DNA of 64,000 nucleotides from Stenotrophomonas nitritireducens (GTDB lineage Bacteria > Pseudomonadota > Gammaproteobacteria > Xanthomonadales > Xanthomonadaceae), in assembly GCF_001700965.1 (NCBI RefSeq), contig NZ_CP016756.1, positions 3,090,501 to 3,154,500 of the forward strand, given 5' to 3'. The position numbers and the translations under genes were made by a program. The first letter of the stretch is position 1, and the number at the start of each line of letters is the position of its first letter. The notes beneath the pieces are model-generated. The model was not told the DNA's origin. It saw nothing but the letters and a program-made list of their open reading frames with translations, and did no database searches. Shown here piece after piece: positions 8,575 to 20,300 of this stretch.

Positions 8575-11196
8575 GTGATTGAGAGCAGATCGGGAGTGAC
8601 CATCCAGCGCATCATCGCGCGCTGTCAGCCGCCATTGGCGCCGTATGTGTACTGGATCGCAGTGGCGGTGTACCCGGCTGCGCTGTCTGCTGCGCCGGCA
8701 CCAGCATCGGCAAATCTGGGCGAGCAGGCCTTGCTGGCTGCTGCCGCGCCAGCGCCGGCGCGCGCGGAGTTCGATTCGGATTTTCTCTCCGGTCACGGCC
8801 CAAAGGTGGATCTGTCCGCTTTCAGCAATGGCAATCCGATGGTGGCCGGCAGTTATCGCGTGGATATCTACGTCAATGGCAGCTGGCAGGGCCGGCGCGA
8901 CCTGCAGTTCAAGGCCGGTGCGGATGGTGTTGTCAAGGCCTGTCTGGGGATGCCCTTGCTGGAGGAAATCGGGGTGGACACCACACAGCTGCCAGCTGCA
9001 GAACCAGCGGTGCCGCTGACCGGCGCCGATGACTGTGTGCAGATCGCACAGCGCATGGCCAATGGATCCGGCCGGTACGACAGTGCCAATCTGCGCTATG
9101 ACCTGAGCATCCCGCAGGCCTTTCTACGCCGCGAAGCACGTGGTTACGTGAACCCCGCACTGTGGGACCGCGGTATCAATGCCGCCTTCCTCGGCTACAG
9201 TTTCAATGCGATTGACAGCGATGTGCGCTTGCCCGGGGGGCGTCGCAATCGCACGGCATACCTGGGCTTGAACATGGGGTTGAACGTAGCGGGTTGGCAG
9301 CTGCGCCAGGATGCGAATCTGACCTGGAACGACGCGCACGGCAATGGCGCACATTGGCAGCGTATCGCCACCTACGCACAGCGCGGCATTCCGCAGGTGC
9401 GTGGCATGTTGACCATCGGTGAGGCGTTCAGCAACGGCGAGTTGTTCGACTCGACTGGCTATCGTGGCATCAGCTTGGCCAGCGATGATCGGATGCTGCC
9501 TGATTCGCTGCGCGGTTATGCGCCGGTGGTACGCGGCATCGCTGAAACCAACGCACGGGTGGAGATTCGGCAGAATGAGCAGCTCATCTATTCGGCAAGC
9601 GTATCGCCGGGCAACTTTGTCATCGAGGATCTGTATCCAACGGGTTATGGCGGCGACCTGGAGGTGACTGTCATCGAGGCGGACGGACGCCAGCGTGCCT
9701 TCAAGGTGCCGTTCGGCTCCGTGCCACAGATGCTGCGCCCGGGCGTGTCGCGTTATGCGCTGACAGCGGGGCAGGTGCGCAACGAACGCCTGCTGGATGA
9801 GCCTTGGCTGCTGCAGGGCACTTATCAACGCGGTATGGGCAATCGGCTGACGCTGTATGCCGGCAGCGCGTTGAGCGAGGGCTATACCTCCGTACTGTAC
9901 GGCGCTGGTGTGGCGACGCCGCTGGGTGCATTTGCCGCGGACGTGACGCATGCGCGTACCCGCTTGCCGGCAGCCGGTAGCAGGCAGGGCGCGAGCGTTC
10001 GTTTGAGCTACAGCACCTTGTTGGGTGATACCGGCACCGATCTGACGTTGGCTGCCTACCGCTACTCCACCCGTGGGTTCTACAGCCTGCAGGATGCCTT
10101 GTATACGCGTGATGCCATTGACCGTGGCGTCAGCACCTTGCCCATTGGACGCCAGCGCAGCCAGCTGCAGTTGACCTTGAACCAGCCATTGGGTCAACGC
10201 CTCGGCGCCGTGTACCTGACCGGCGCGGTGCGTGATTTCTATGATCTTCCCGGGACCAGCACGCAGTACCAGCTGGGCTACAACACGGCGTGGCGCTCAC
10301 TCAACATTGGTTTTTCGGCCCTGCATACCGAGGACGGTCAGTTCGACCGCAAGGACACCCAGTATCTGCTCAGTGTGAGCATGCCGCTGGGCCGCAAGGG
10401 GCGCCCATTGTCACTGACGACCGATCTTGGCATGCGCGAGCATGGCGGCTACGACAGCAGCCGCGTCGGCATCACCGGCAGTGCTGGCGTCGACAACAAC
10501 TTCAACTACGGCGTGGCCTTGTCGGATAGCCGCGATGGCGGCACCAGTGGCATTGCCAACGCCAACTACCAAGGCCGCTATACAGCACTCAATGCTTCCT
10601 ATGGCTATTCCAGCGACTTCCGCCAGGTCTCGCTGGGAGCGAGCGGTTCACTTGTTGCCCATGCCGGTGGTGTGACCCTGACGCCGCAGCGGGGTGACAC
10701 CATGGTTGTGGTGCAGGCCGAGGGCGCACGTGATGCACGGCTGACCAATGCGGCGGGTTTGCGCATAGATGGGCGCGGCTACGCGGTTGTGCCGTATGCA
10801 TCGCCTTACCGGCTTACCACCGTTACGTTGGACCCGCAGGACATGTCGCGGGAGGTTGAGCTGGAAAGCAGCAGTCAATCCGTAGCGCCATATGCGGGGG
10901 CAATCAGTTTCCTGCGATTCGAGACCCGCAGGGGGCGTGCTGTGCTGGTGCAGGTGCGCACGGTGGATGGCCAGCTGCTGCCGTTCGGTGCGCAGGCCAA
11001 GGATGCGCAGGGCCAACCGGTTGGTATGGTCGGACAGGCAGGGCGGCTGTACCTGCGCAGTGAGCAGGATCACGGTCACCTGCAGCTTGCCTGGGGTGAA
11101 GGAGCTGACCAGCAATGCGGAGTTGACTATCAGTTGCCAGCGGCGCTCGCAACGGAACCGATGGGGTTCATCAGGGTGGAGGCGACATGTCGTTGA
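8575..11196 (+). CDS. outer-membrane fimbrial usher (FimD/PapC family)
   Basis: 873 residues. After a long N-terminal leader, the usher N-domain begins FDSDFLSGHGPKVDLSAFS. The central beta-barrel follows, with the usual GVS and YSASVSPGNFVIEDLYPTG segments near residues 335-355 (plug region). Two small C-terminal domains end in a Cys pair (QQCGVDY ... VEATCR). It catalyses donor-strand exchange and exports the fibre. GTG 8575 is preceded by GAAGGA at a good distance; the signal peptide would start unusually late (about residue 20), so an internal start is possible. It overlaps the adhesin gene by 10 bases. Confidence 0.93.
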   Translation: MIESRSGVTIQRIIARCQPPLAPYVYWIAVAVYPAALSAAPAPASANLGEQALLAAAAPAPARAEFDSDFLSGHGPKVDLSAFSNGNPMVAGSYRVDIYVNGSWQGRRDLQFKAGADGVVKACLGMPLLEEIGVDTTQLPAAEPAVPLTGADDCVQIAQRMANGSGRYDSANLRYDLSIPQAFLRREARGYVNPALWDRGINAAFLGYSFNAIDSDVRLPGGRRNRTAYLGLNMGLNVAGWQLRQDANLTWNDAHGNGAHWQRIATYAQRGIPQVRGMLTIGEAFSNGELFDSTGYRGISLASDDRMLPDSLRGYAPVVRGIAETNARVEIRQNEQLIYSASVSPGNFVIEDLYPTGYGGDLEVTVIEADGRQRAFKVPFGSVPQMLRPGVSRYALTAGQVRNERLLDEPWLLQGTYQRGMGNRLTLYAGSALSEGYTSVLYGAGVATPLGAFAADVTHARTRLPAAGSRQGASVRLSYSTLLGDTGTDLTLAAYRYSTRGFYSLQDALYTRDAIDRGVSTLPIGRQRSQLQLTLNQPLGQRLGAVYLTGAVRDFYDLPGTSTQYQLGYNTAWRSLNIGFSALHTEDGQFDRKDTQYLLSVSMPLGRKGRPLSLTTDLGMREHGGYDSSRVGITGSAGVDNNFNYGVALSDSRDGGTSGIANANYQGRYTALNASYGYSSDFRQVSLGASGSLVAHAGGVTLTPQRGDTMVVVQAEGARDARLTNAAGLRIDGRGYAVVPYASPYRLTTVTLDPQDMSREVELESSSQSVAPYAGAISFLRFETRRGRAVLVQVRTVDGQLLPFGAQAKDAQGQPVGMVGQAGRLYLRSEQDHGHLQLAWGEGADQQCGVDYQLPAALATEPMGFIRVEATCR

Positions 11197-12218
11197 TCAG
11201 TGGCCTGTGGCGCAATCGTCGCCTGTTTGCCTGCGCACTCGGTGGGATGTTGCTGGCGCCGGGAGTGCAGGCCCGGTGTGCACTCAACCCGGGGCCATTC
11301 GTGCCGCAGGATGTGCAGATGGACATGGGGCAGGTGATCATCCTGCCGGGCCTGCCGGTAGGCGGGCTGATCAAGGAACTGGTGGTGGTTATCAACGAGC
11401 GTGCGGGGGCGGCGCAATGCAGCACCGCTGGCAGTGCCATCGGCATCTTCAACAACGCGGCGCAACGCGTTCCCGTGCCGGGTTTCAGCAATGTGTTTGC
11501 AACGGATGTTGTTGGTGTTGGCATCCGCGTCTACCGTGATTCGGGTGACATCAAAGCGTTCTACCCGCATACGTTGCTGCTGCCCAGCAGCAACAGCGTG
11601 CGTCTGGCAGGTGGCACATTCCGTGTGGAGCTGATCAAGACGGCGGCGGTAACGGGTTCAGGCCTGATTGCTCCGGCCGGCAGATTCACCACCTATTACT
11701 TCGATGGTGATGGGCCCACCAAACCCGTGCTTGTTTCGACTTTCAAGGGCTCGGGCACGACAGTGGTCAATCCAACCTGTTCGGTGCAGGCGGGTAGCCG
11801 CAACATCGTGGTGGAGTTTGGTTCGGTGCCGGCCAGCACCTTCAGCGGTGTGGGCAGCCGGGCTGCTGACCGTGATTTCGACATCCGCCTGGCGTGCCAA
11901 GGCAGCAATGTCGCACAGTTCCAGAGCAGGATCGGTATTCGCCTGGACGCTGCCCAGGACAGCTCCAACCTGCCTGGGGTGCTGCCACTGACCGCGGCTA
12001 CGAATGCGGCAACAGGTATTGCCATTGAGTTGGTGCAGCGTGCCGGCACTGCCGAGCGGCAGGTGCGCTTTGCCCAGAACATCGACCTGGGCCTTAGCGT
12101 ACCCGGGCCGAGCACCATGAGCCTGCCGTTGCGCGCGCGCTACATCCAGACCCGTGCCGGCAGGGTGACGCCGGGCAAGGCCAATGGCACGGCAACCTTT
12201 ACCATCCAGTACAACTAG
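11187..12218 (+). CDS. fimbrial tip adhesin, two-domain (FimH-like architecture)
   Basis: 343 residues with a signal peptide (cleavage near VQA-RC). The N-terminal half (about 25-195) carries two Cys and is probably the receptor-binding domain. The C-terminal half (about 200-343) is a pilin domain: a Cys in NPTCSV, another in LACQGS, and the final strand GTATFTIQYN for chaperone binding. A subunit of double length at the end of a chaperone-usher operon is the usual tip adhesin. The receptor cannot be predicted. The start overlaps the usher stop (ATGTCGTTGA), which suggests coupled translation. Confidence 0.88.
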   Translation: MSLISGLWRNRRLFACALGGMLLAPGVQARCALNPGPFVPQDVQMDMGQVIILPGLPVGGLIKELVVVINERAGAAQCSTAGSAIGIFNNAAQRVPVPGFSNVFATDVVGVGIRVYRDSGDIKAFYPHTLLLPSSNSVRLAGGTFRVELIKTAAVTGSGLIAPAGRFTTYYFDGDGPTKPVLVSTFKGSGTTVVNPTCSVQAGSRNIVVEFGSVPASTFSGVGSRAADRDFDIRLACQGSNVAQFQSRIGIRLDAAQDSSNLPGVLPLTAATNAATGIAIELVQRAGTAERQVRFAQNIDLGLSVPGPSTMSLPLRARYIQTRAGRVTPGKANGTATFTIQYN

Positions 12219-12348
12219 AGGACCAGCATCACCATGCAGTGCCGGACCACTACTCCGGTTGTGAAGACTCCAGCCTGACTCCGCACGCCCGTGGCGGAAC
12301 CCGTCTGCCCCGTTCTAGAATGCTGCCTTGCCATCAAGGGGGCAGTGC

Positions 12349-13134
12349 ATGGGGATGCACGCGGATACCAGCTGTATCAATTGTGGTCGCGGGGCCGGCG
12401 GTCCCGATCAGAAGTATTGTCCGAACTGCGGTCAGCCGACCCCGGCACATCGCATCGACTGGCATTTCCTGGGCCATGAGCTGGAGCACAGCGTGCTGCA
12501 CATGGACCGCGGCATCCTGTACTCGCTCAAGCAGCTGATGGGCCGGCCGGGTCGCCTGCTGCGTGATTACATCGAAGGGCGGCGCGGCAACCAGGTCAAG
12601 CCACTGCTGCTGATCACGATGATGTCGGCGCTGGTGCTGCTGTTGAATCGTTTGGTTACCGGCAACAGCATCTTGGACAGCGGTGCACCCGAGGTAATGT
12701 TTGCCGGCCAGGCGTTGCCGGCGGAGGTGCTGCGGTTCGTGGCCGCATCGCGCACGGTTGCTGCCTGGATCGAGTCACACTTCGCTGCATTCACGCTGCT
12801 GTTGCTACCGATCGAAGCGCTGGCGTTCCGGTTGGTCTTCAGCCGTTACAGCAAGCTGAATTATCCCGAGTGGCTGGTGATGACCACGTTGCTCACGGTG
12901 CAGGCCTTTGTCATCTGGTCGCTGCTTGTATTGCTGCACCGCTGGGTGCCGAATACCCAGCTGCTGGCCGGCATGCTGGGCATGATCTACAGCGTGGTTT
13001 CGCTGGTGCAGTTCTTCCAGCATCGGCCGACATGGTCGACCGTGTGGCGCAGCCTGTTGGCACTGGGCTTGTTTTCGGTGGTCAGCGCGATGCTGATATT
13101 CGCTGCCACCATCACGGTGATGGCGCTTGGTTGA
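12349..13134 (+). CDS. DUF3667 membrane protein with N-terminal zinc ribbon
   Basis: 261 residues. The N-terminus has a CxxC-x11-CxxC zinc ribbon (CINC ... CPNC). Next comes a helical segment with an RxxxxYIEGRRGNQVKP motif typical of DUF3667, then about five membrane segments to the C-terminus. Function is unknown; in many genomes this family stands alone, as here. ATG 12349 has AAGGGGG six bases upstream and is preferred to ATG 12355 and to an upstream GTG-type start. The preceding 130 bases after the adhesin gene hold only a weak CCGGA/TCCGG inverted repeat. Confidence 0.78.
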   Translation: MGMHADTSCINCGRGAGGPDQKYCPNCGQPTPAHRIDWHFLGHELEHSVLHMDRGILYSLKQLMGRPGRLLRDYIEGRRGNQVKPLLLITMMSALVLLLNRLVTGNSILDSGAPEVMFAGQALPAEVLRFVAASRTVAAWIESHFAAFTLLLLPIEALAFRLVFSRYSKLNYPEWLVMTTLLTVQAFVIWSLLVLLHRWVPNTQLLAGMLGMIYSVVSLVQFFQHRPTWSTVWRSLLALGLFSVVSAMLIFAATITVMALG

Positions 13135-13156
13135 CCCGCCAGCGCTGGCGCTTCAA

Positions 13157-14473
<1,317 letters not shown>

Positions 14474-14866
14474 GGGGGAATTCCGTGGATTGCAGGCTGT
14501 TCCTCTCGCTGGGTGGGGGAGGATGCCGGAGGCAGTTGCAGTTGCAGTTGCAGGAGCTGGTGCAGCTTGAATGCGGTGGTGCTTGCCATCCCTTCTCCCG
14601 CGCGCGGGGTTAAGAACGGGCGTTTACGAGCCAAAGGCTCGTGACTGTTCGTACGCACCGCGTGCTGCGCGGGGCAGGGGCGCGGAGCGAGGTGCCCCGA
14701 AGGGGCGGATGAGGGCCGCTCCATCCGCTCTTCAGTTTTCTGACTTTGACAACGCGGGCGGTGCAGGTCTTTAGCGAAGAGCTTGCCCTCACCCCAACCC
14801 CTCTCTCCCGCAGGCGGGAGAGGGCTTCAAAGCAAAGGGCGCGCTGTCCTGCGCCGCCGCCAAAAG
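14474..14866. repeat. intergenic block of dispersed palindromic repeats
   Basis: 393 bases with no gene. Contents: a CCTTCTCCCGC-type palindrome near 14590; ACGAGCC-AAA-GGCTCGT hairpin at 14626-14642; and CTCTCCCGC-AG-GCGGGAGAG at 14803-14822 within a CCCTCACCCCAACCCCTC context. Relatives of the CTCCCGC/GCGGG element recur at about 45050-45070. These look like REP-type elements spread through the genome. The promoter of the permease gene must lie in the left part but is not evident. Confidence 0.55.
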
Positions 14867-14893
14867 CAGACGGCCGCACTGGGCGGCCGTCTG
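14867..14893 (-). terminator. Rho-independent terminator of ettA
   Basis: Perfect 11-bp stem CAGACGGCCGC / GCGGCCGTCTG with a five-base loop, read on the minus strand and followed by CTTTTGG. It begins eight bases after the ettA stop. Confidence 0.85.
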
Positions 14894-14900
14894 TCGGGTA

Positions 14901-16565
14901 TTACTTCAGTGCCTTGAAACGCAGGCGCTTGGGACCGGCGTCATCGCCCAGGCGACGCTTCTTGTCCTCTTCGTACTCGCGGTAGTTGCCCTGGAAGAAC
15001 TCCACGTGCGAGTCGCCTTCGAAGGCGATGATGTGCGTGGCGATGCGATCCAGGAACCAGCGATCATGCGAAATGACGAAGGTGTTGCCCGGGAACTCCA
15101 GCAGCGCATCTTCCAGCGCACGCAGGGTTTCGATGTCCAGATCGTTGGACGGTTCGTCGAGCAGCAGCACGTTGCCACCCTGCAGCAGGGTCTTGGCCAT
15201 GTGCAGGCGGCCACGCTCACCACCGGACAGCGAACCCACCATCTTCTGCTGGTCCTGGCCCTTGAAGTTGAAGCGGCCGATGTAGGCACGCGACTGGATC
15301 TCGACACCGTTGATGTTGAGGATGTCCAGGCCGCCAGCAATTTCCTGGAACACGTTGTGGTTGCCCACCAGCGCGTCGCGGCTCTGGTCCACGTAGGACA
15401 GCTGCACGGTCGGGCCGGTCACGATCTCGCCGGAATCCGGCTTCTCAAGACCGGTGATCATCTTGAACAGGGTCGACTTACCGGCACCGTTCGGGCCGAT
15501 GATGCCGACGATGGCACCCGGCGGGATGATCATCGACAGGTTGTCGATCAGCAGGCGGTCGCCGAACTTCTTGGAGACGTTCTTGAACTCCATCACCGAG
15601 TTGCCAAGGCGCTCACCCGGTGGGATGAACAGCTCGTTGGTCTCGTTGCGGCGCTGGTAATCAACGCTCTGCAGTTCGTCCAGGCGGGCCAGACGCGCCT
15701 TGCCCTTGGTGCGGCCACCCTTGGCATTCTGGCGCGACCATTCCAGTTCCTTCTGGATCGCCTTCTGGCGAGCCTTTTCCTGGTTGTCTTCCTGCTTCAG
15801 GCGCTCGTCCTTCTGCTCCAACCACTGGGTGTAGTTGCCCTTCCACGGAATACCGCGGCCGCGGTCAAGTTCCAGGATCCACTCGGCGGCGTTGTCCAGG
15901 AAGTAGCGATCATGGGTAACGGCGACCACGGTGCCGGTATAGCGGTGCAGGAACTGCTCCAGCCATTCGACGGACTCGGCGTCCAGGTGGTTGGTTGGTT
16001 CGTCGAGCAGCAGCATGTCCGGCTTCTGCAGCAGCAGGCGGCACAGTGCCACGCGGCGCTTTTCACCACCGGACAGGTTGCCGATCACGGCCTCCCATGG
16101 CGGCAGGCGCAGTGCATCGGCAGCGATGTCCAGCTGCTGTTCCACGGTGTGTGCGTCACCGGCGGCCAGAATGGCCTCCAGGCGCTCCTGTTCCTTGGCC
16201 AGCGCGTCGAAATCGGCGCCTTCTTCAGCGTAGGCGGCGTACACGGCTTCCAGCGCGGCCTGTGCCTGCAGCACGTCGCCCACGCCTTCTTCCACGGCCT
16301 GGCGCACGGTGTGCTCCGGGTTCAATTCCGGCTCCTGGGCCAGGTAGCCGACCTTGATTCCGGCCTGCGGGCGGGCTTCGCCCTCGAAATCGGTGTCCAC
16401 GCCGGCCATGATCTTCAGCACGGTGGACTTGCCGGAGCCGTTCAGGCCCAGCAGGCCGATCTTGGCACCGGGGAAGAACGACAGCGAGATGTCCTTGATG
16501 ATCTGCCGCTTGGGCGGGACCACCTTGCTGACGCGGTTCATGGTGTAGATGTATTGCGAGGACAT
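14901..16565 (-). CDS. ettA: energy-dependent translational throttle protein EttA (ABC-F ATPase)
   Basis: 554 residues, matching E. coli EttA (555). There are two ABC domains without membrane segments. Domain 1 has Walker A GLNGSGKST, signature LSGGEKRR and Walker B LLLDEPTNHLD. Domain 2 has GPNGAGKST, LSGGERGR and LLLDEPSNDLD. Between them lies the charged P-site interaction linker (residues about 240-320, rich in K, E and R). EttA binds the ribosomal E site and gates the first elongation cycle according to ATP/ADP ratio. Start ATG 16565 begins MSSQYIYTM, the family start, with GGAG six bases upstream; a longer frame upstream is not used. Confidence 0.96.
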   Translation of the reverse strand: MSSQYIYTMNRVSKVVPPKRQIIKDISLSFFPGAKIGLLGLNGSGKSTVLKIMAGVDTDFEGEARPQAGIKVGYLAQEPELNPEHTVRQAVEEGVGDVLQAQAALEAVYAAYAEEGADFDALAKEQERLEAILAAGDAHTVEQQLDIAADALRLPPWEAVIGNLSGGEKRRVALCRLLLQKPDMLLLDEPTNHLDAESVEWLEQFLHRYTGTVVAVTHDRYFLDNAAEWILELDRGRGIPWKGNYTQWLEQKDERLKQEDNQEKARQKAIQKELEWSRQNAKGGRTKGKARLARLDELQSVDYQRRNETNELFIPPGERLGNSVMEFKNVSKKFGDRLLIDNLSMIIPPGAIVGIIGPNGAGKSTLFKMITGLEKPDSGEIVTGPTVQLSYVDQSRDALVGNHNVFQEIAGGLDILNINGVEIQSRAYIGRFNFKGQDQQKMVGSLSGGERGRLHMAKTLLQGGNVLLLDEPSNDLDIETLRALEDALLEFPGNTFVISHDRWFLDRIATHIIAFEGDSHVEFFQGNYREYEEDKKRRLGDDAGPKRLRFKALK

Positions 16566-16635
16566 GACGTCTCCGTAGCGCACGCCTGCGCCCGGTCCGG
16601 AAGCGGACTGGGCCCAGGACAAAAGGGAATCATCC

Positions 16636-16641
16636 ATTATA
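16636..16641 (-). promoter_or_regulatory. -10 box of the ettA promoter
   Basis: A perfect TATAAT on the minus strand, about 70 bases upstream of the ettA start codon. No good -35 hexamer is visible 16-18 bases further upstream. Confidence 0.5.
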
Positions 16642-16784
16642 ACAGGGACCCCGCCATGCCCGGCTGACCGCCAGCTGCCCTTGCCGGTTTATGAATGGGA
16701 AAGCCCGTAACCGTTTCCAGCCGGAATTCGTTCAGGCGAAGTGAGCATTATGGGAACTGTCCACCAACCCAGTGAGGGCCACCC

Positions 16785-17258
16785 ATGAAGATGAACCGCT
16801 TAGCTGTCGCAGCGATGACCACCCTGCTGGCATTTGGTGCCACCGCCCCGGCCTTTGCGGCAGGTGACCGCGATGACCACGACCGTGGCCGCCATGGCTG
16901 GGATGACCGTGGCCGTGGCCATGACCGCGGCAGGGGGCACGGGCATGACCGCCACGACCGCCGTGATGACCGCCGCCATTACAGCAACGGCTACCGCGAG
17001 GGCTACCGCGACGCCCGCTACAACGACCGCCGCTATTACGCCCCGCCGCCGCGCGTGGTCTATCGCCCCTATGGTTTCGAGCGTGGTCACCGCTACAGCA
17101 ACTACTACGGCGGCCCGGTCTACGTGGTCAACGACTACGACCGTTACCACGTGCGTCGTCCGCCACACGGCCACCGCTGGATCCGCGATGACCGCGGCAA
17201 CATGCTGATGGTGGCCATCGCCACCGGCATCATTGCCGATGTCGTGTTCAACCGTTGA
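16785..17258 (+). CDS. RcnB-like periplasmic protein, rich in Arg, His and Asp
   Basis: 157 residues. A clear signal peptide ends AFA-AG. Next is a low-complexity DRGRGHDRG/HDRHDRRDD region (about residues 27-70), then Tyr/Arg-rich sequence. The C-terminus RRPPHGHRWIRDDRGNMLMV matches the RcnB family motif PPxGxxWxRxxxDxxLV. RcnB in E. coli helps nickel/cobalt homeostasis; most homologues are uncharacterised, so a metal role is only suggested. ATG 16785 has GAGG about seven bases upstream. Monocistronic, closed by a strong terminator. Confidence 0.75.
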   Translation: MKMNRLAVAAMTTLLAFGATAPAFAAGDRDDHDRGRHGWDDRGRGHDRGRGHGHDRHDRRDDRRHYSNGYREGYRDARYNDRRYYAPPPRVVYRPYGFERGHRYSNYYGGPVYVVNDYDRYHVRRPPHGHRWIRDDRGNMLMVAIATGIIADVVFNR

Positions 17259-17283
17259 GCAGTAGCCGGCGGTAGCTGAAAAG

Positions 17284-17311
17284 AAAAGGCGCATCTTCGG
17301 ATGCGCCTTTT
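17284..17311 (+). terminator. Rho-independent terminator with UUCG tetraloop
   Basis: Perfect 12-bp stem AAAAGGCGCATC / GATGCGCCTTTT closed by TTCG, 25 bases after the RcnB-like gene. The flanking A and T runs make it functional in both directions, so it may also separate transcription from the convergent tpsA gene, whose stop is 19 bases away. Confidence 0.92.
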
Positions 17312-17330
17312 CGGTTTCAAGGGGCCGGGA

Positions 17331-20300
17331 TCACTCCGGTTGCAGACTCAAGCAGCCCATTCCCCTTGCCTGTGTGCAGCTGCCCTCCGGCAACAGGATG
17401 CTGGTGCCACTGGAGGATGCGGCAGGCAGCAACGGTGGCAGGAGGTTGGGTAGCGACACCGGCGCTGCATCATTGCGGCTGGCAACCACGGCGCGGGCCA
17501 TTTCAGCGGCGGTCTCCGCCGATACCCCTACCACCTGCAGGCTGCCGTCCTGGTAGCTGATGTCGTAGTTGCCCAGGCGGGCGCCCTGCGCATCACCGGC
17601 GAGGATGGCGTACATGCCGGGCTGCGCGTTGGCGTTGTTGCCGGCGCTGGACAGCGAAACACTGTCGATGCTGTCGCCGTTGAGCAGCCCGTTGCTGCGG
17701 AAATCATCCAGGGCCAGCACCTGGCCGATGCGCTTGCTGGTGTTGTTGGCGGTGATGACCAACCCGGCCTTGCCGATCGACAGGCTGCCATCGACGTAGC
17801 GGATGTCGTAATTGGACAGGCCGGTACCAACGGCATTGCTCGCGGTGATGCTGTAGTTGCCAACGTTGGCCATCGCTGCGCTGCCGTTGCTGCTCAGGTC
17901 CAGGCCGGAAATGCTGTCGTTGTTGAGCAGACCAGTGCCGCTGAAGCCATTGAAGCCACCGCTCTGACCATATGTCTTGCCGCCATTGCCTGCGGTGATG
18001 GTCAGGCCGGCCTTGCCGATCGACAGGCTGCCATCTACGTAACGGATGTCGTAATTGGACAGGCCGGTACCAACGGCATTGCTGGCGCTGATCGCATAGT
18101 TGCCAACATTGGCGGTGGCTGGGTTGCCAAGGCTGGTCAGGTCCACACCGGTGAGAGTATCGAAGTTGACCAGGCCAAAAGCGTTGAAGCCGTTGAAGCC
18201 ACCAATCTGACCGTAGATCTTGCCGCCGTTGTTGGCAGTGATGGTCAGTGACCTCGGGTCAACCTGCAGCGTGCCATGCACGAATGCAAGCGCATAGTCG
18301 CTGGAACCGGCATCCAGTGAGCCTGCGCTGATGTCGATGTTGTACGGTGCTGCGGAGACACCTGCCATTGCTGCTGCGCCCGTTGAACTCAGCAGCGGCG
18401 CGCCGGAAAGCAGATTGCTCACCGAATCAGCCAGGTATGCCCCGCTGACTCCAGCCATCGCGCCTTCAACGGTGAACGCACTTCGCAGGTCGAGATCGTC
18501 GCCATAGATCTTGCGCAGGTTGTTGGCGCGGATGGTCAGTGTCGGCTGCCAGGCAAACACATAGCGGTTGCCGCTGTTGGTCGGGGCGGTGAACGCGGGT
18601 GTATTCCACAACGCGGTGTTGCCGCTGTCGAGCGCGCCGAAGACATGGCCCTGGAAGGGTGAAAGCAGGTTGACACGCCAGTGGCCGTTGGGTGAAACGG
18701 AGATCGCGTTGCTGCCGACACGGTTGTCGAAGATGCCAGCCGTGGCGAGGTCGACATTGCCGGCGTTGATCAGTCCGCCCAGGCGCAGGCCTGCGTCGGC
18801 GCTTACGCGCAGATCACCGGTGGTGGTGATGGTTCCCAGGTGCAGTGCATCGGCGCTGGCAATACGAGCGCTGCCCGCATCGATGTCCAGGCGACCACCA
18901 AAGTGGTTTCCTGATTGCTCCAGGTTGATGGCGCCGCCTGCATGTAGTTGGCTGTTGCCATCGATCAGCACAGCTGCGTTTTGCCGGATGTCGCCCGTGG
19001 TGGCGCGCAGGTTCAGCGAGCCGCGTGCACGCACGTCCGCCAGTTGCAGGCCGCCGGCGCTGACGAGGGTAATGTCGTTGCCATCGACCGCGATGCTGCC
19101 GAGGAAACGGTTGCCGCTGTCGGTCAGCGCGATGTCGCCGTCGGCATCGAAGCGGCTGTTGCGGACCACGTCCAGCGCGCCGGTCTGGGTGATGGTGCTG
19201 CTGCTGTCCACCGTCAGGTCACGACTGAGGGTGCCGCCCCGCAGGTGCACGCCGTTGCCGGCAAGGCTTGCATCGCGGGCCAGCAGTTGGGCGATGTCCA
19301 GCGCGCCTGTGCTGGTCAGCGTCACGTCGCGGCCAATGGCACGCAGGCCGCTGCCGAACTGGTTGCCGGTGTTGCCCAGCACGATGTCATTGCTGGCGCT
19401 GAGTGTGCTGTTGGCGCCGAACGCCAGCGTGCCGCTGCCCTGGCTGATGTTGCCGGTGCGCGTGGTAGCGGTGAGTACGCCGCTGATGTTGGCGTTGTTG
19501 AACAGCAGCGCATCGGCGTCGAGGCTGGCGTTGCCGAGGACAGTGGCGTTGGCCAGCGACAACGAGCCGTTGCCGTAGGCCGTCAGCTGGGTGAGGTTGA
19601 CGCTGTCCAGTGCCAGCGACGATTGCGCGCGGAGAGTGGCCTGGTTGCCCTGCAGCGCCACCTTGCCACCGAAGCTGTTGGCGGCATTGTCGAGCACCAG
19701 ATTGCCACCGTTGCCAGCACTGAAGACGGCATCGCCGCCCACCGTCAGCGCGCCGCCCTGGGCGAACCCCGCGGCACTGCCGATATCGAGCTTGCCGCGG
19801 GTCTGCAGTGCCCGTGCTGCGACGCTGGTACCGCGCAGCGTCAGATCGTTCAGGCGCTCCCCGTTGCCGGTACCGGCGTTGCCCTGCAGGTCCAACGCGC
19901 CAGCGGCACGCAGGCTAAGCGAGCTCTCGCCATCGGCCGTACCGTTGATCGCACCGCCTATACGCACATCGCCGGCGCTGCTGGCAATGCTGTAGTCGCG
20001 CGTCGACAACAGCGACAGGCCGCCCAATGCGATCGTGCCGCTGCTGCTGATGTCGCCGCCAAGACGCGTAGTGGACACTCCGCTCGTGTCGAGGCTGGCC
20101 AGTGCAGTGCTGCCCCCGAGGGTGCTGTTGAATATCACATCTAGTGCACGCTCGATGGTGAATGCATGGGCGCCATCGATGCTGCCATTGAAGAAGATCT
20201 GGCCGACATCGCTGGCCAGGCGGGTATCGCCCAGCAGCGTGACCGCGCCGTCGTAGCGCTGCAGGCCCAGCGTGCTGACCGCAGTGGGCAGGTGCAGGCG

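Noticed and set aside
15006..16667. 553-codon ORF opposite ettA
   Set aside because: Shadow of ettA, whose two ABC domains are certain.
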